A stretch of 64,000 bases of DNA from Chaetoceros tenuissimus (lineage: Eukaryota; Bacillariophyta; Thalassiosirophyceae; Chaetocerotales; Chaetocerotaceae): contig BLLK01000038.1 of the NCBI GenBank assembly GCA_021927905.1, positions 2,108,001 to 2,172,000 of the forward strand. The letters run 5' to 3'. A program made the translations under genes and the position numbers. Shown in pieces: positions 32,534 through 42,351 of this stretch (the first letter of the stretch is position 1; every line of letters starts with the position of its first letter). The notes beneath the pieces are model-generated. The model saw only the letters and a program-made list of their open reading frames with translations. It ran no database searches and was not told the DNA's origin.

Positions 32534-34150
32534 ATGAGAGTGCAGACGGAGGAGTGGCGTAAATTTGTTCCTGGAGTCCGGATGTATAAAGGAAAGAAAA
32601 CTCTTTTCTACAACGGATGTCCATTGCTAGATTACAATGGATTCCCTCTTGTATATAGTAAAGAAGAGCGAGAAACTTGGGAAGTCGTTATTCTACTTCC
32701 CGGAGTCGAAGTTGTTCCAGCCTTTACTTTCAGAGAATGTATCAAATTGGAAAGTGTGATTATGAATGATGATGTCAAGAGGTTAGAAGAAGGTTGCTTC
32801 TATAAATGTCTGTTGCTAGTATATATCAGCTTTTCAAGAAATCTTCAATTTATTGAAAGGTTTGCATTCTATCGGTGCTACTCTTTGACATCGATAGATA
32901 TACCATCAACCTGTGGAGAGGTTGATGTACTAGCCTTTGATGGATGCGACCAATTGATTATTAATGATGAATCCAAGTTAGAAACTGCAAACAAGCATTC
33001 TACCAACGAAACTTTGGACAAGGATATAGACATCATTTACATTGACGATTCAGACACTGAATCAAAACAGAAAGATAGTGTCAGAGATGAAGAAGATTCA
33101 TCATCTGAAAGTAAAAGACGTAAGACGAATCACAATCAAGATGTTGATATTCGAGGCGACTCTAGCAAAGAGTTTATCCATCCAATGAATTCAATCGTCA
33201 CTAATCGAATCGTCCTAGACCGATGCAACGTTTTGAACGACGGCGAGGGTCTTACAATGCGAAAGAAGCTCAAAGAAAGAATAAAAGAGCACGACGCGGA
33301 AATCCAAACTCTAAAATCCAATCAATACAAACTTTTAGAAAATGAGTACAAGGCTGTCATCAAGAAGAAAGATGAAGTTATAACTACGCTGATGAGTAAT
33401 AAAATATCGAATGAGGAACAATTACGAGAGAAACAAGACGAATTTGAGGCTGTTATTCAGAAGAAAGATGAAGTCATAACGATGCTGCTGAGTAATAAGC
33501 GATCGTATCAAGAACAATTACAAGAAAAGCGAGAAAATCCTGCAGCTCAATCTTCCAACATAAATGAGATGAGGTCAGATTTCGCGAGCGCTGAAAGTTT
33601 AGTCGATCAAGAGTTGAAAGAGAAAGAAAAGGAGTACAATTATCTTATCGCAATGATGGACGATAAATTGACTGCTTTAGTCGACGAAAAGCATAAGTTG
33701 AACGAAATGCTAGGGCTAAAAGAAGCAGAGTTGTCTCAACTTGACACCCAGAAGGAAGAAAGGATTGAAGAAATGGAACAAGCTGCAGATCTATTCAAGA
33801 AAGAAAGCAAACTCGAAATTGAAACCTTGAATAATCACTTACTTGACCTCAAGCAGAAACTCAACCATCGACAAAATGACATTGAGAGCATGTCCAAATT
33901 TCAGCAGGAGCTCAAATCAGAACTTGAATGCTCCATCTGTCTACATACTTTTGAGAATCCATACATGATTCCAGAATGCTGCCATCGATTTTGCAAACAT
34001 TGCATTGAAGAATCACTAGCTCTAAACAAGAAGGAATGTCCCCTGTGTAGATGCAATGTTACGAGCAAGCGAGTATTACGAAAAGATGAGCTGATAGGCA
34101 AAATATCAGAAGTGTTCATATGCAATGATGCGTCTTCCGATCAAAGTTAA
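32534..34150 (+). CDS. BspA-like LRR / coiled-coil / RING finger protein
   Basis: 538 residues from the ATG at 32534, where MRVQTEEWRKF aligns with both paralogues; an in-frame ATG 26 codons upstream (32456) is less likely. Residues 1-145 form the LRR head. An acidic stretch (DIIYIDDSDTESKQ) and coiled coil (about 240-455) follow, including two copies of AVIKKKDEVIT / AVIQKKDEVIT. The RING (C466 to C505) is a second subtype: ECSICLHTFENPYMIPECCH and KECPLCRCNVTSKRVLRKDELI, compared with CIVPECCH and KRALRKDGFIE in the other genes. No PAH. Likely an E3 ubiquitin ligase. Confidence 0.88.
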   Translation: MRVQTEEWRKFVPGVRMYKGKKTLFYNGCPLLDYNGFPLVYSKEERETWEVVILLPGVEVVPAFTFRECIKLESVIMNDDVKRLEEGCFYKCLLLVYISFSRNLQFIERFAFYRCYSLTSIDIPSTCGEVDVLAFDGCDQLIINDESKLETANKHSTNETLDKDIDIIYIDDSDTESKQKDSVRDEEDSSSESKRRKTNHNQDVDIRGDSSKEFIHPMNSIVTNRIVLDRCNVLNDGEGLTMRKKLKERIKEHDAEIQTLKSNQYKLLENEYKAVIKKKDEVITTLMSNKISNEEQLREKQDEFEAVIQKKDEVITMLLSNKRSYQEQLQEKRENPAAQSSNINEMRSDFASAESLVDQELKEKEKEYNYLIAMMDDKLTALVDEKHKLNEMLGLKEAELSQLDTQKEERIEEMEQAADLFKKESKLEIETLNNHLLDLKQKLNHRQNDIESMSKFQQELKSELECSICLHTFENPYMIPECCHRFCKHCIEESLALNKKECPLCRCNVTSKRVLRKDELIGKISEVFICNDASSDQS

Positions 34151-34344
34151 TATACAATATATATAAATCAAATTAACCTAAACTATATGTTTTTATATAT
34201 GCATGAATATGTATGAAGCGTAGTATCAAATACATAATTGCTATTCTTTTCTAATCGATAGCGTAATGTGTTGAACACGCTAGGCAGCTATGATTTCGTA
34301 ACAAAGGAAGCTCATACTTCAAATGATCTCTATCATACCAAAAA

Positions 34345-35451
34345 TCAATGCAACAACTCTTCGTATTCAGTTCCAATTAGCAAATCACGAACCTCCGCAT
34401 AGTTGGCCAAACTCACATTGTGATGATTGACAAAGGTCGGTGCCAAATCAAAGCTATTGACAACATTCGTCATGGTCAGATTCTCCGTAGGACCTCGTCC
34501 CAAGAATTTAAATATCCTCATCCATTCTTCAGCATCATCTCTTCCATACAAATCTTCATAGGTTGTAGTAATATGATCAATTTCAAATTCCTTGAGACTC
34601 GATTTGAAATAATCAAAATTATCATATGCTTCTTCCAAAGTATCTAGTAACTCATCAGTCGGTAGATGCATACCACTCCCCATTTTCTTCATATTTTCAA
34701 TACATTTTACATCATTGGTTCGACAATGAGCATCCAGACTCATTTTCGAATGACGATGTTTATATTTGGAAATCTGTACATCCAAAGGATTCCTCGTCAT
34801 GAAAATAACCTTGATTCTAGGTTCCTTAAAATCTCTCAACTTTTTCAACATACCCTGTGCAGCAGGTAATTCCCATGAATCTCTAAATGGCTTCCATTTA
34901 AACCCTGCAAGAGGTTTGTCACAATGTTGATGAGCAAACTGACACAAATGTTCAGTCACCCACCAATTCCCCTCTTGTTCCGTCATGGTACCTAGAAATT
35001 CCATGGCTTTGACTTTATTCTCACCTGTATGTTCTCCAATGGGTGATTTACCTCCTGCCAATGTCGATAAAGTAGCCCAAGTTGCATCACTTCCTGATCT
35101 GCCATTGATGATGAAAATGACGGGGATCGGTCCATCCTTTTCAAATTTACAAATTGGATATTCGTGTCGATTGATAAATGTGTGGTTTGTATTTTGCTTT
35201 CGTGATGATTTTGTGTATACCGTGTCTGTACAGGTTGGTAATAAGTTATGTTTTGCAATTCGTAGTCTTTGTGTAGTCTGTTGTTGTTGTTCATGATATT
35301 TGATTTGTGCATAATTGGCCAAGACGAGGAGACAAAAGAGAGCCAGTACGAGAGAGTAGCTATGCGATGAAACAAGGGTTCGGTGAAATGGATTTGATAC
35401 GCTCATTTTGATGGTCAGTAGTAGTAGTGAGAGTGCAAGGAGTTGTATCAA
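34345..35451 (-). CDS. Membrane-anchored sulfotransferase
   Basis: 368 residues from the first Met. Met16 (MSVSNPFHRTL, at 35406) is an alternative that gives a neater type II anchor. The hydrophobic segment 33-50 (SLVLALFCLLVLANYA) should anchor it with the catalytic domain in the Golgi lumen. The 5'-phosphosulfate loop is NGRSGSDATW (116-125) and the 3'-phosphate motif is RNPLDVQISKYKHR (from R210), both as in PAPS-dependent sulfotransferases. It transfers sulfate from PAPS, probably to a carbohydrate or protein; the acceptor is unknown. It lies tail-to-tail with the LRR-RING gene at 32534 (194 bp apart), and the pair is duplicated as a decayed block at 28859-32335. Confidence 0.85.
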   Translation of the reverse strand: MIQLLALSLLLLTIKMSVSNPFHRTLVSSHSYSLVLALFCLLVLANYAQIKYHEQQQQTTQRLRIAKHNLLPTCTDTVYTKSSRKQNTNHTFINRHEYPICKFEKDGPIPVIFIINGRSGSDATWATLSTLAGGKSPIGEHTGENKVKAMEFLGTMTEQEGNWWVTEHLCQFAHQHCDKPLAGFKWKPFRDSWELPAAQGMLKKLRDFKEPRIKVIFMTRNPLDVQISKYKHRHSKMSLDAHCRTNDVKCIENMKKMGSGMHLPTDELLDTLEEAYDNFDYFKSSLKEFEIDHITTTYEDLYGRDDAEEWMRIFKFLGRGPTENLTMTNVVNSFDLAPTFVNHHNVSLANYAEVRDLLIGTEYEELLH

Positions 35452-35799
35452 AGGCAGAGGTGTTGTGAATTCAGTTCAATTACATCAACTTGAAAGAAAA
35501 AAAGAAAAGTCGTTGTTGTGTTTTTTTTCAAAAATATGTAAGGATATTTTAGCTTACAATGCTCTGTCGAAACTTCATTGTCTTCATAACTGTCGTAGAT
35601 CATACTTGTTTTATACCATTTTTGTCATTCTTTGGAATTGTTTGCTAGAAATGAATTCAATGAAATGAATACATGATGCTTCGGGTTCTGCTTTTCAAAC
35701 GATTGCATTCTATTATATAAAACTTTTAAAAATACTATTACTAAACATTTAGCGCTATCATCCATATTTTTCCCGTATGGCATTCAACCATCCATCTAT

Positions 35800-36918
35800 C
35801 TAGTACGAATAACTATTTCCACCTCCTCCAGTGGTTCCTCCACCGCCATATCCACCATAAGCTCGATGCCTAGTTCTACTCGAACCACCAGTATTCACAG
35901 ATGATCTAGAATACCTCCCTTGCATATTGACATTCATACTGATATTCCCACTCCTTTGTTGTCTCGAGCCAGGACCTCTCGTTCTTCTTCTTTCCTTTTC
36001 AGGATCGGCAAATTGACCAATCAACAAACTCAAAATAAAGGAAAAGACCGCAAACACAATCCCCACAATATGATACCAGATTATAATTCGATTTTCACGA
36101 ATGACAAGTTTATCCTTTCGTCCTTTGGCGTATAAATTGATGCGATTGACCAATGCCGTCACTCTGCGTTTTTTATGTTCCACATTGTATTTTCGTAATG
36201 TGAGCATGTACTGTCCATCCATTTCTTTTCTTGCATAGGGTTCCAATTTCTGGAGGTCTGGTAAATCATGTCTCTTTTGGTATTTATGTTCCACAGGATC
36301 TGCATCCTTATTCTCTCTATTCTTCAATTTCTTTTCCGCTGCAACCTTTTTACGTAAATCTGGATCGGTAAACAATGCCGAACCATATTTTTCTACATCT
36401 TTCATATCCACATCTTCCGGAGTCAAATCTAAATCAATCTCTTTTTCCAAAGATGTACGTCGTTGCAATTCAAATGGATCCACATAGGCATCTTGTCCAT
36501 ATTGATTTAAAACTATTCCATACGAGTCATATTCGAGTGTTTGACCATTATACCCTTTGTCAAGTTGTCCAATACCCTCTTGATCGACTCGAAACGATTT
36601 CGACAAGATAAGTTGTTGTCTGTGAAATTTCATTCTTAGAGATTTACCTCGATAAGGTGGTAATATATACAACTCACAGAAATCACCTTGACAATTTAAA
36701 AATGTGGTGGCATAATGATACCATAGTGATCTATAACAGTATATTATAATGAATAAAGAAGTGAATGTCCATATATAGGAATATCGGGTGTATTTTGATG
36801 CAGTACGTGCTGCTTTGAGGATGGGTGCTTCGGTATGAATCGATCTTCCTGATCCATCAGTGGAATAGGATGAATTGGAAAGTGGAAGTGAGGAACTTTT
36901 ATTTCTTCGTTTGAGCAT
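35800..36918 (-). CDS. Two-span membrane protein, unknown function
   Basis: 372 residues. A Ser-rich basic N-terminus (MLKRRNKSSS) precedes a first membrane segment at about 46-66 (YIWTFTSLFIIIYCYRSLWYHY) and a second at about 279-301 (IIWYHIVGIVFAVFSFILSLLI). The 210 residues between them contain two Cys close together (C76, C81) and PPYRGKSLRMKFHRQQLILSKSFRVD, suggesting a folded lumenal or extracellular domain. The end is low-complexity: RRRTRGPGSRQQRS, then Tyr/Gly-rich (GGYGGGGTTGGGG). I do not recognise a family. Divergent from the C2 gene at 37344. Confidence 0.7.
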   Translation of the reverse strand: MLKRRNKSSSLPLSNSSYSTDGSGRSIHTEAPILKAARTASKYTRYSYIWTFTSLFIIIYCYRSLWYHYATTFLNCQGDFCELYILPPYRGKSLRMKFHRQQLILSKSFRVDQEGIGQLDKGYNGQTLEYDSYGIVLNQYGQDAYVDPFELQRRTSLEKEIDLDLTPEDVDMKDVEKYGSALFTDPDLRKKVAAEKKLKNRENKDADPVEHKYQKRHDLPDLQKLEPYARKEMDGQYMLTLRKYNVEHKKRRVTALVNRINLYAKGRKDKLVIRENRIIIWYHIVGIVFAVFSFILSLLIGQFADPEKERRRTRGPGSRQQRSGNISMNVNMQGRYSRSSVNTGGSSRTRHRAYGGYGGGGTTGGGGNSYSY

Positions 36919-37343
36919 TTCTGTTGTAGGTGTTTGGGTAAATAGTATGAGTTGTTGCTTTGTTTATATTCTATTGAAAAGGAGAAAAGATATCTCAGTT
37001 ACTGTTAAATCAAAGCATTAGATCTTTTTCAATATCGTGCACCTCTGCTTTTTCAATGGCTGAGAACCAATGAGCGAATTGACACTGATTCAAAAATTGA
37101 CAGAAGCATTGACACTCAAATTTTGGTCAACGTTCCGTTTCATTCGTGTTCTGCTTCGCATTGTTCTTTTTACATGAATGTCTGGTGATTGGTGATGAAA
37201 GATTCTTTTTCCTTCCATTTTACACGTACTTCTTATAGAATCTCCTTGTGTATTCTACTTATTAAAAAGAAACATTTACCAGCAATTACGCAGTAGCCAG
37301 CAATAAGCAATCAGTAGCCATTGAATATATAAAAGAATAGAGA
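36919..37343. other. Intergenic, divergent promoter region
   Basis: Lies between the starts of the two-span membrane protein gene and the C2 gene. Short repeats of CAGTAGCCA/CAATAAGCAATCAGTAGCCA occur at about 37286-37320. Nothing else recognised. Confidence 0.5.
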
Positions 37344-38227
37344 ATGCGAGTCCAACTTCAACTAGGAGCTGATAAATTACAAAACAAAGCCGGTCCTCTC
37401 AAAGGAATCTCGGATCCTTATGCCATTGTCACTCTAGCTTCTACAGATGAAGAACTCGGTCGAACCTCTTCGTAAGTAACTTTCTACTAATTTTAATATA
37501 CTACTTACTACCTTTACATCTCATTCTTTTTTTTAGAATCAAAAACTGTCTATCACCCATGTGGACGGAACCAATTATTTTCGACTATCCAGATCCAGAA
37601 GAAAACATTTACATTTCTGTAGAAATATGGGACGATAACCGTGATGAACAAGATGTGTTAATGACCAAAACATCTGTCTTTAATTTGAAAAATGCATTGG
37701 ATTTTCCAGAACATGCTCATATTGAAGATTTGGATCATGGCCAACTTGTATGTCATTTAGTACCCAGTGAAGAGACGAGTACAGTGATGCAATTTCAAAT
37801 GCGGTGTTTGGATGTGCACAATATAGAAAGAGGTATATTAGGCTTTGGTAAAACGGATCCTTTTATTGAAATAAGGAAGGTGTATCATTATCCCAAAACT
37901 GGATCGAAGTATTCTCATCCGGTTTACAGATCGGAAGTAGTATTTGATCATTTGAATCCGATATTTGATCCTGTCAGTATTACACTGGAACAATTGTGTG
38001 ATGGGAATCCGGACATGAGTTTAGAGATTACACTTTGGGATTATGATAAGAAAAAACGAAATTTCATTGGAAAGACGGAGACCAATGTTCATGGTTTATT
38101 GGATGCGATTGCTTTGGACGGGAATGGGGATCGGAGTCGCGCTTTGGAGTTTTATAAAGATGTTTATGAAAAGTTGAAATTGAGGGGATTGTTGGTTGTC
38201 ATGAGTGCGAAACTTGTGGATGTTTAG
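37344..38227 (+). CDS. Double C2-domain protein
   Basis: Two exons: 37344-37471 and 37537-38227, with a 65-bp intron (CGTAAGT donor, TTTTAG acceptor). The join is in frame and gives 272 residues. C2-A (about 1-90): LQLGADKL, GISDPYAIV, WTEPIIFDY, ISVEIWDDN. C2-B (about 112-235): MQFQMRCLDVHNI, GFGKTDPFIEI, VVFDHLNPIFDPVSI, LEITLWDYDKKKRNFIGKTE. The acidic residues of the SDPY and TDPF loops and of the WDDN and WDYD loops are placed for calcium and phospholipid binding. The arrangement resembles copines, but no vWA domain follows. Role: probably calcium-dependent membrane recruitment. Confidence 0.85.
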
Positions 38228-38715
38228 TGATATTACGAATATGTTTGAGTGGACGCATTTCTTGAAAATACAGGTTGCATGAGGTATTTCTATGGGGGAA
38301 TGTTTTAGTTTTGAGATGAAGTATTCTAGCTCCACTAGCGAAGAAAGGAATCATATAATTGCGGTAATTCTTTGAATACTGATGGAATCATGGAAAAGTA
38401 GCTTTTACATACCATTCAATGGAAATATGAACGAGTTGGGAGCATCATTCCTTTATCCGACGGTATAGCATAGCTTCATCTTCCAAAATAAAATACATGG
38501 ACAAATATTAGAATACTGAATGAAATTATAGCACCTTTCATACTTTTAGAAAGCGTGCTTCTCAAATTAATATGCAATACATAGATGCGTCACTATTGGA
38601 TGCTAAACATGAATCAGAGTAAGAAGAAATTAACATGCAAATATGTATTATAGAATTATTCATTCGAAATATAATTATGAAACGGATGTAAACATGGAAT
38701 GTTGCATTTTGCGAA
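38228..38715. other. Intergenic, nothing recognised
   Basis: 3' flanks of two convergent genes; AT-rich. Confidence 0.5.
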
Positions 38716-41499
38716 TTACTTGTGCTTTCGTAGCTTCTTTCGAAGATTTTCACTTAAGCGATCATTAGATGTATGATCAGTTGCCAATGGTATACGTAGT
38801 CGCTTTGCAGAAGGAGGACTAGGCTTGGCTTTCTTGGAGGTTCTAGATCCTTTTCGCTTTGAACTTTTTTTCTTAGGCTTTGGTCTCTCTTTTCGGAATT
38901 TTGCAGCATCTTTTCCTTTATAGGTGGTTCCATCACCGCAACGAAGGCCATACTCGTCTGATTCAATATAGTCTGATTTGATTTGACTTAGATCACTGTC
39001 TCTATGCACATTGAGACGGAAGATCACAACGGGGTTATTGATCTCTATAGCTTCTCTAAGTTCTTTGTATCGTTTCTTTGAATCGATTGATTCCCAATTA
39101 TGACCAACTTTGATTTTTGATATCAAAATATATGTAAAAGTTGATGAACCTAGAACTGTAGACAATGGATGATTGTCATCGAGACGATGTAACCATACAC
39201 CATGTTTCGTGTACGTCCTTTCACACTCTTTAAAATCAATTCTCTGTCCAGTACGATCTGCTTCTCTTAAGTCAATCTTCACATCCAATTGTAGACACAT
39301 TGGACCGCTTTTCAATACACAATCAGCATTGAAGGTATCAATTTGCTTCTGCACTTCTTTAGAAAGATACTTGATTGCTTCGTCCATCTCTTTTCCATTT
39401 GGCTCATCGTCATCTCTGAAATCAAGCCCTAATGAATGAGTAAGCCGATCAACTCTTACAGATGGATATGTCTTATGTACGAAATCAATTGTATCATCAT
39501 TAATGAGTGGCTTATTTCTATCTCCAGCAAAGTACAGAGGAAACATTTTCGCATATGTTGCATTAGTCGATGAATGAGTTACAGATGTGTCGCTACTCTC
39601 TAGAGAATCTCTGTTTGCAAGACGACCAACATCTCGAGCTACATTATTCATAGGCAATGTATCTTCAAAAGAAGAAGCAAATGCAGCTGCTTCATCCATA
39701 AATTCATTTCCTACACCGTCAATGGCAGCACAGTCGTCGACATTAGACTCTTCAAAAGAAGGGGAAGCAGATGAAGATGTGTCATCGTCTTCCGGTGGAC
39801 CTAGACCGGGCATAGCCAAGTCAACTTCCATATTTACAACTTGAGAAGCATTTACATGAACAGATCGAATAGCTTGTTCCAAAATTTCCTCATCTAAAGA
39901 AGCATCGTCACATGCTTGGATAGCATCGTCTTTCTCAGAGCTAGGGCAACATAGGTTGTCGATCTTTGGAGTGCTTGCTCTAGAAAACGATGGAACTTCA
40001 TTATTATTACTTTCAACAGGTTCAATAGATGAAGCTGCTTCTATGGCGTTGTATACATCTTCTCTCACATCATTCCGAGTTGCAACATGGCTTGCATCTG
40101 CATGAGACGGAACGTCGTCAACATGTGTTTGCTCAGCATCATGTACGACTGGTGGAACGGCTGCTGCTGCACTAGTTTCCTGTTCAGGAACTTCCGGAGG
40201 AGCAGTAGATCGACAAGTATACTCATAATCATCAATTGCATTTTCCACAAGTTTGCTCAGATAATCGGCTGCATTTCGGATTGTATTTTCATCATCTCCG
40301 AAAAAGTCAACTGTCACGAAACCTTTGTTGGGCTGGTCTTTTGCATTCTTGATTTTGACACCTGGAAACTCATTTTCGCAACTCTTTGCCGACAGTTTAT
40401 TCACTAGACGTTTCTTAGTGCCTCGAAGATACCTTTTAAAGTTGCGAGTGAGTTTCAAGCAGGTCTTTCCATTGAATTCTACAGTAGATACAACATCAAG
40501 TAAAGGAGGCATAGAAACGGCTTCTGAAGGTGGGGTACTATCTGGGCCATTTGAAGATTTCCTCCAAACATAGCCTTGGAAAATTCTTGGATCAGTCAGT
40601 GCTGCTAACTGATTGTTTTCATCCCATGGAGTAGATTCAATAAAGTCCAAGTCTTCTGGAAAAAGATATTTGTAGGCATGATATCTCAAAGCTATGAATA
40701 AGCTTTTAGAATCTTTGCAAGTTGTCCTTGGCGCAAAAGCATTGCCATTTGGAAGAGGAAGAGAGTCAATAATGTTGTAGGTGATAGTTCCACTTGCATC
40801 CTTATTTTGAAGAATAGAGATTTCATGTCTCTTAAAATACAGAATACCTGCACACTTTTCATCCTCCTTCATCAAATTGATAAATTCATTCAAATGACAA
40901 TCATCTAGGATATTTCCAGTTGCTGGGTCAGCCTTTGTAGTACAATCTTGAAAGAATTTCCTTTCCTCCTCCTGGAAGAAATCAATAGCTAACCAAGGGT
41001 TCACATGACTTTCATGATCAGCATCACACTCTTGCCTAACTTGAGGTAACCAACAAACAGCTGAATAATCAATTATGAATTCAATTTGATCATTGGTAAG
41101 TGCACTCTCAGATACCATATGCTCATTTGCAATCAGGATAGAGATGACTACACAGCCATTACTACTATCACTGATCTGTCCATTTATGTCAGCAACTTTA
41201 TTCCTTCCTTGGTAGGTGTTGAGGCCCTCCTCTATAATTCTAGCTTGGCTTATACAATTGTAGTAGGAAAGTTTAGCTTCTTCTTCCAATTCAATTACAG
41301 GCATGTCAATGGAAGGAGGAACTGCATTAGTTTTTTTCCTCTTCTTGACACTCTCTGCAGGACTATTGACAAATACTTCTGAATGTAGACTAGGTTCACT
41401 TGACTTGTCAGTAGTTTGCTTCCTTTTAGAAAGGATAGTACTGTTATGTATCCACTCTCCTGATGATGATGATGTGCTTCCTGTATCTTCAATGGTCAT
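38716..41499 (-). CDS. Large protein with a peptidase-like Cys/His/Asp pattern; function unknown
   Basis: 927 residues, no intron seen. Residues about 100-270 look like a cysteine-peptidase fold: DSSNGCVVISILIANEHM (C116) opens a helix, FKRHEISIL gives H225, and YNIIDSLPLP gives D245, in the order and strand/helix context of papain-like enzymes. This is inference from pattern only. Two similar alpha-beta modules follow, FPGVKIKNAKDQPNKGFVTVDFF with ADYLSKLVENAIDDYEYTC (about 380-440), and YPSVRVDRLTHSLGLDF with IKYLSKEVQKQIDTFNADC (about 665-730); they could be KH-like. The long middle is acidic and Ser-rich. The end is strongly basic (KPKKKSSKRKGSRTSKKAK), a likely nuclear localisation signal. 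No inverted repeats flank it, so there is no sign it is a transposon gene. Confidence 0.65.
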   Translation of the reverse strand: MTIEDTGSTSSSSGEWIHNSTILSKRKQTTDKSSEPSLHSEVFVNSPAESVKKRKKTNAVPPSIDMPVIELEEEAKLSYYNCISQARIIEEGLNTYQGRNKVADINGQISDSSNGCVVISILIANEHMVSESALTNDQIEFIIDYSAVCWLPQVRQECDADHESHVNPWLAIDFFQEEERKFFQDCTTKADPATGNILDDCHLNEFINLMKEDEKCAGILYFKRHEISILQNKDASGTITYNIIDSLPLPNGNAFAPRTTCKDSKSLFIALRYHAYKYLFPEDLDFIESTPWDENNQLAALTDPRIFQGYVWRKSSNGPDSTPPSEAVSMPPLLDVVSTVEFNGKTCLKLTRNFKRYLRGTKKRLVNKLSAKSCENEFPGVKIKNAKDQPNKGFVTVDFFGDDENTIRNAADYLSKLVENAIDDYEYTCRSTAPPEVPEQETSAAAAVPPVVHDAEQTHVDDVPSHADASHVATRNDVREDVYNAIEAASSIEPVESNNNEVPSFSRASTPKIDNLCCPSSEKDDAIQACDDASLDEEILEQAIRSVHVNASQVVNMEVDLAMPGLGPPEDDDTSSSASPSFEESNVDDCAAIDGVGNEFMDEAAAFASSFEDTLPMNNVARDVGRLANRDSLESSDTSVTHSSTNATYAKMFPLYFAGDRNKPLINDDTIDFVHKTYPSVRVDRLTHSLGLDFRDDDEPNGKEMDEAIKYLSKEVQKQIDTFNADCVLKSGPMCLQLDVKIDLREADRTGQRIDFKECERTYTKHGVWLHRLDDNHPLSTVLGSSTFTYILISKIKVGHNWESIDSKKRYKELREAIEINNPVVIFRLNVHRDSDLSQIKSDYIESDEYGLRCGDGTTYKGKDAAKFRKERPKPKKKSSKRKGSRTSKKAKPSPPSAKRLRIPLATDHTSNDRLSENLRKKLRKHK

Positions 41500-42351
41500 T
41501 CCTTTGTATATTTCCTTCAGTAAAATATATAAAAGTTAGTGGTTGTATTTGTTGCAAAAGTAATTTATGAGAGATGAAACCAGAAGGGTTGTCAAGTTAT
41601 GTGTTTTGGATCAGAAGTTCTGCACCAAACTTCCAAGTATTTTTGGGAAGGGAAGGTGTGAATCTTGTATGCAACGTTCCACCCTTCTCGCCAGAAATGT
41701 CTCACTTCATTCCCAAGTTTTGGTTCTTGATTGAATTTCGTTTTATTTTGCTACGTTTTGTTCGATCATTGACTAGATTGTAGATTATGTAAATATTATT
41801 TATTCAAGTAGTGTATATTTTAGAGTTACACTCATGAATCAAACAACATTTACATAATTTACAATCGAAGATAAAAAACAAATGGAAAATGGCCTCTCGA
41901 TGGAAATGGCCTATTCAAAGACATTTTTACGTTGATTCACGCTTCCGCCGAAAATGTGACAAAAAAGAGACCCGGAGCAAGAACATTTTGGAACGAAAAA
42001 AGAGTTTTCCAACGGATGCAAAAGTTTCACCACTCATTACACCTTTTCTTAATGATGAATTCACAAACTCAACACTGATTCTTTTTTCTACATGTCATAA
42101 GAAGTAAAGGGTGACTTACCGTATTGGATTCAGTGGCGTGGTTCAAATTTCGTTTCGTTGTCAAAAACTAGTTGTGTGTGTGTTTAGTGAGAAAAGAGCG
42201 GAAAAGAGAGATGTGTTGGAAGGGGTCGTGACGTCTGCCCGTCGTCCAAAGAAGGTTTGAGAGCTCCATTCATTTTCCAGAACAAATACATGAAAAAATG
42301 AAGGCATGTGATATAGATATGAAAACATGAAAAGCATAACAACAAGATAGA
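41500..42351. other. Intergenic, nothing recognised
   Basis: Divergent spacer between the 927-residue protein gene and the HIT zinc-finger gene; short open frames (41574, 41889) show no family features. Confidence 0.5.

Noticed and set aside
41574-42107. Short plus-strand frames between two genes
   Set aside because: No motif, no splice context, no similarity to the neighbours.
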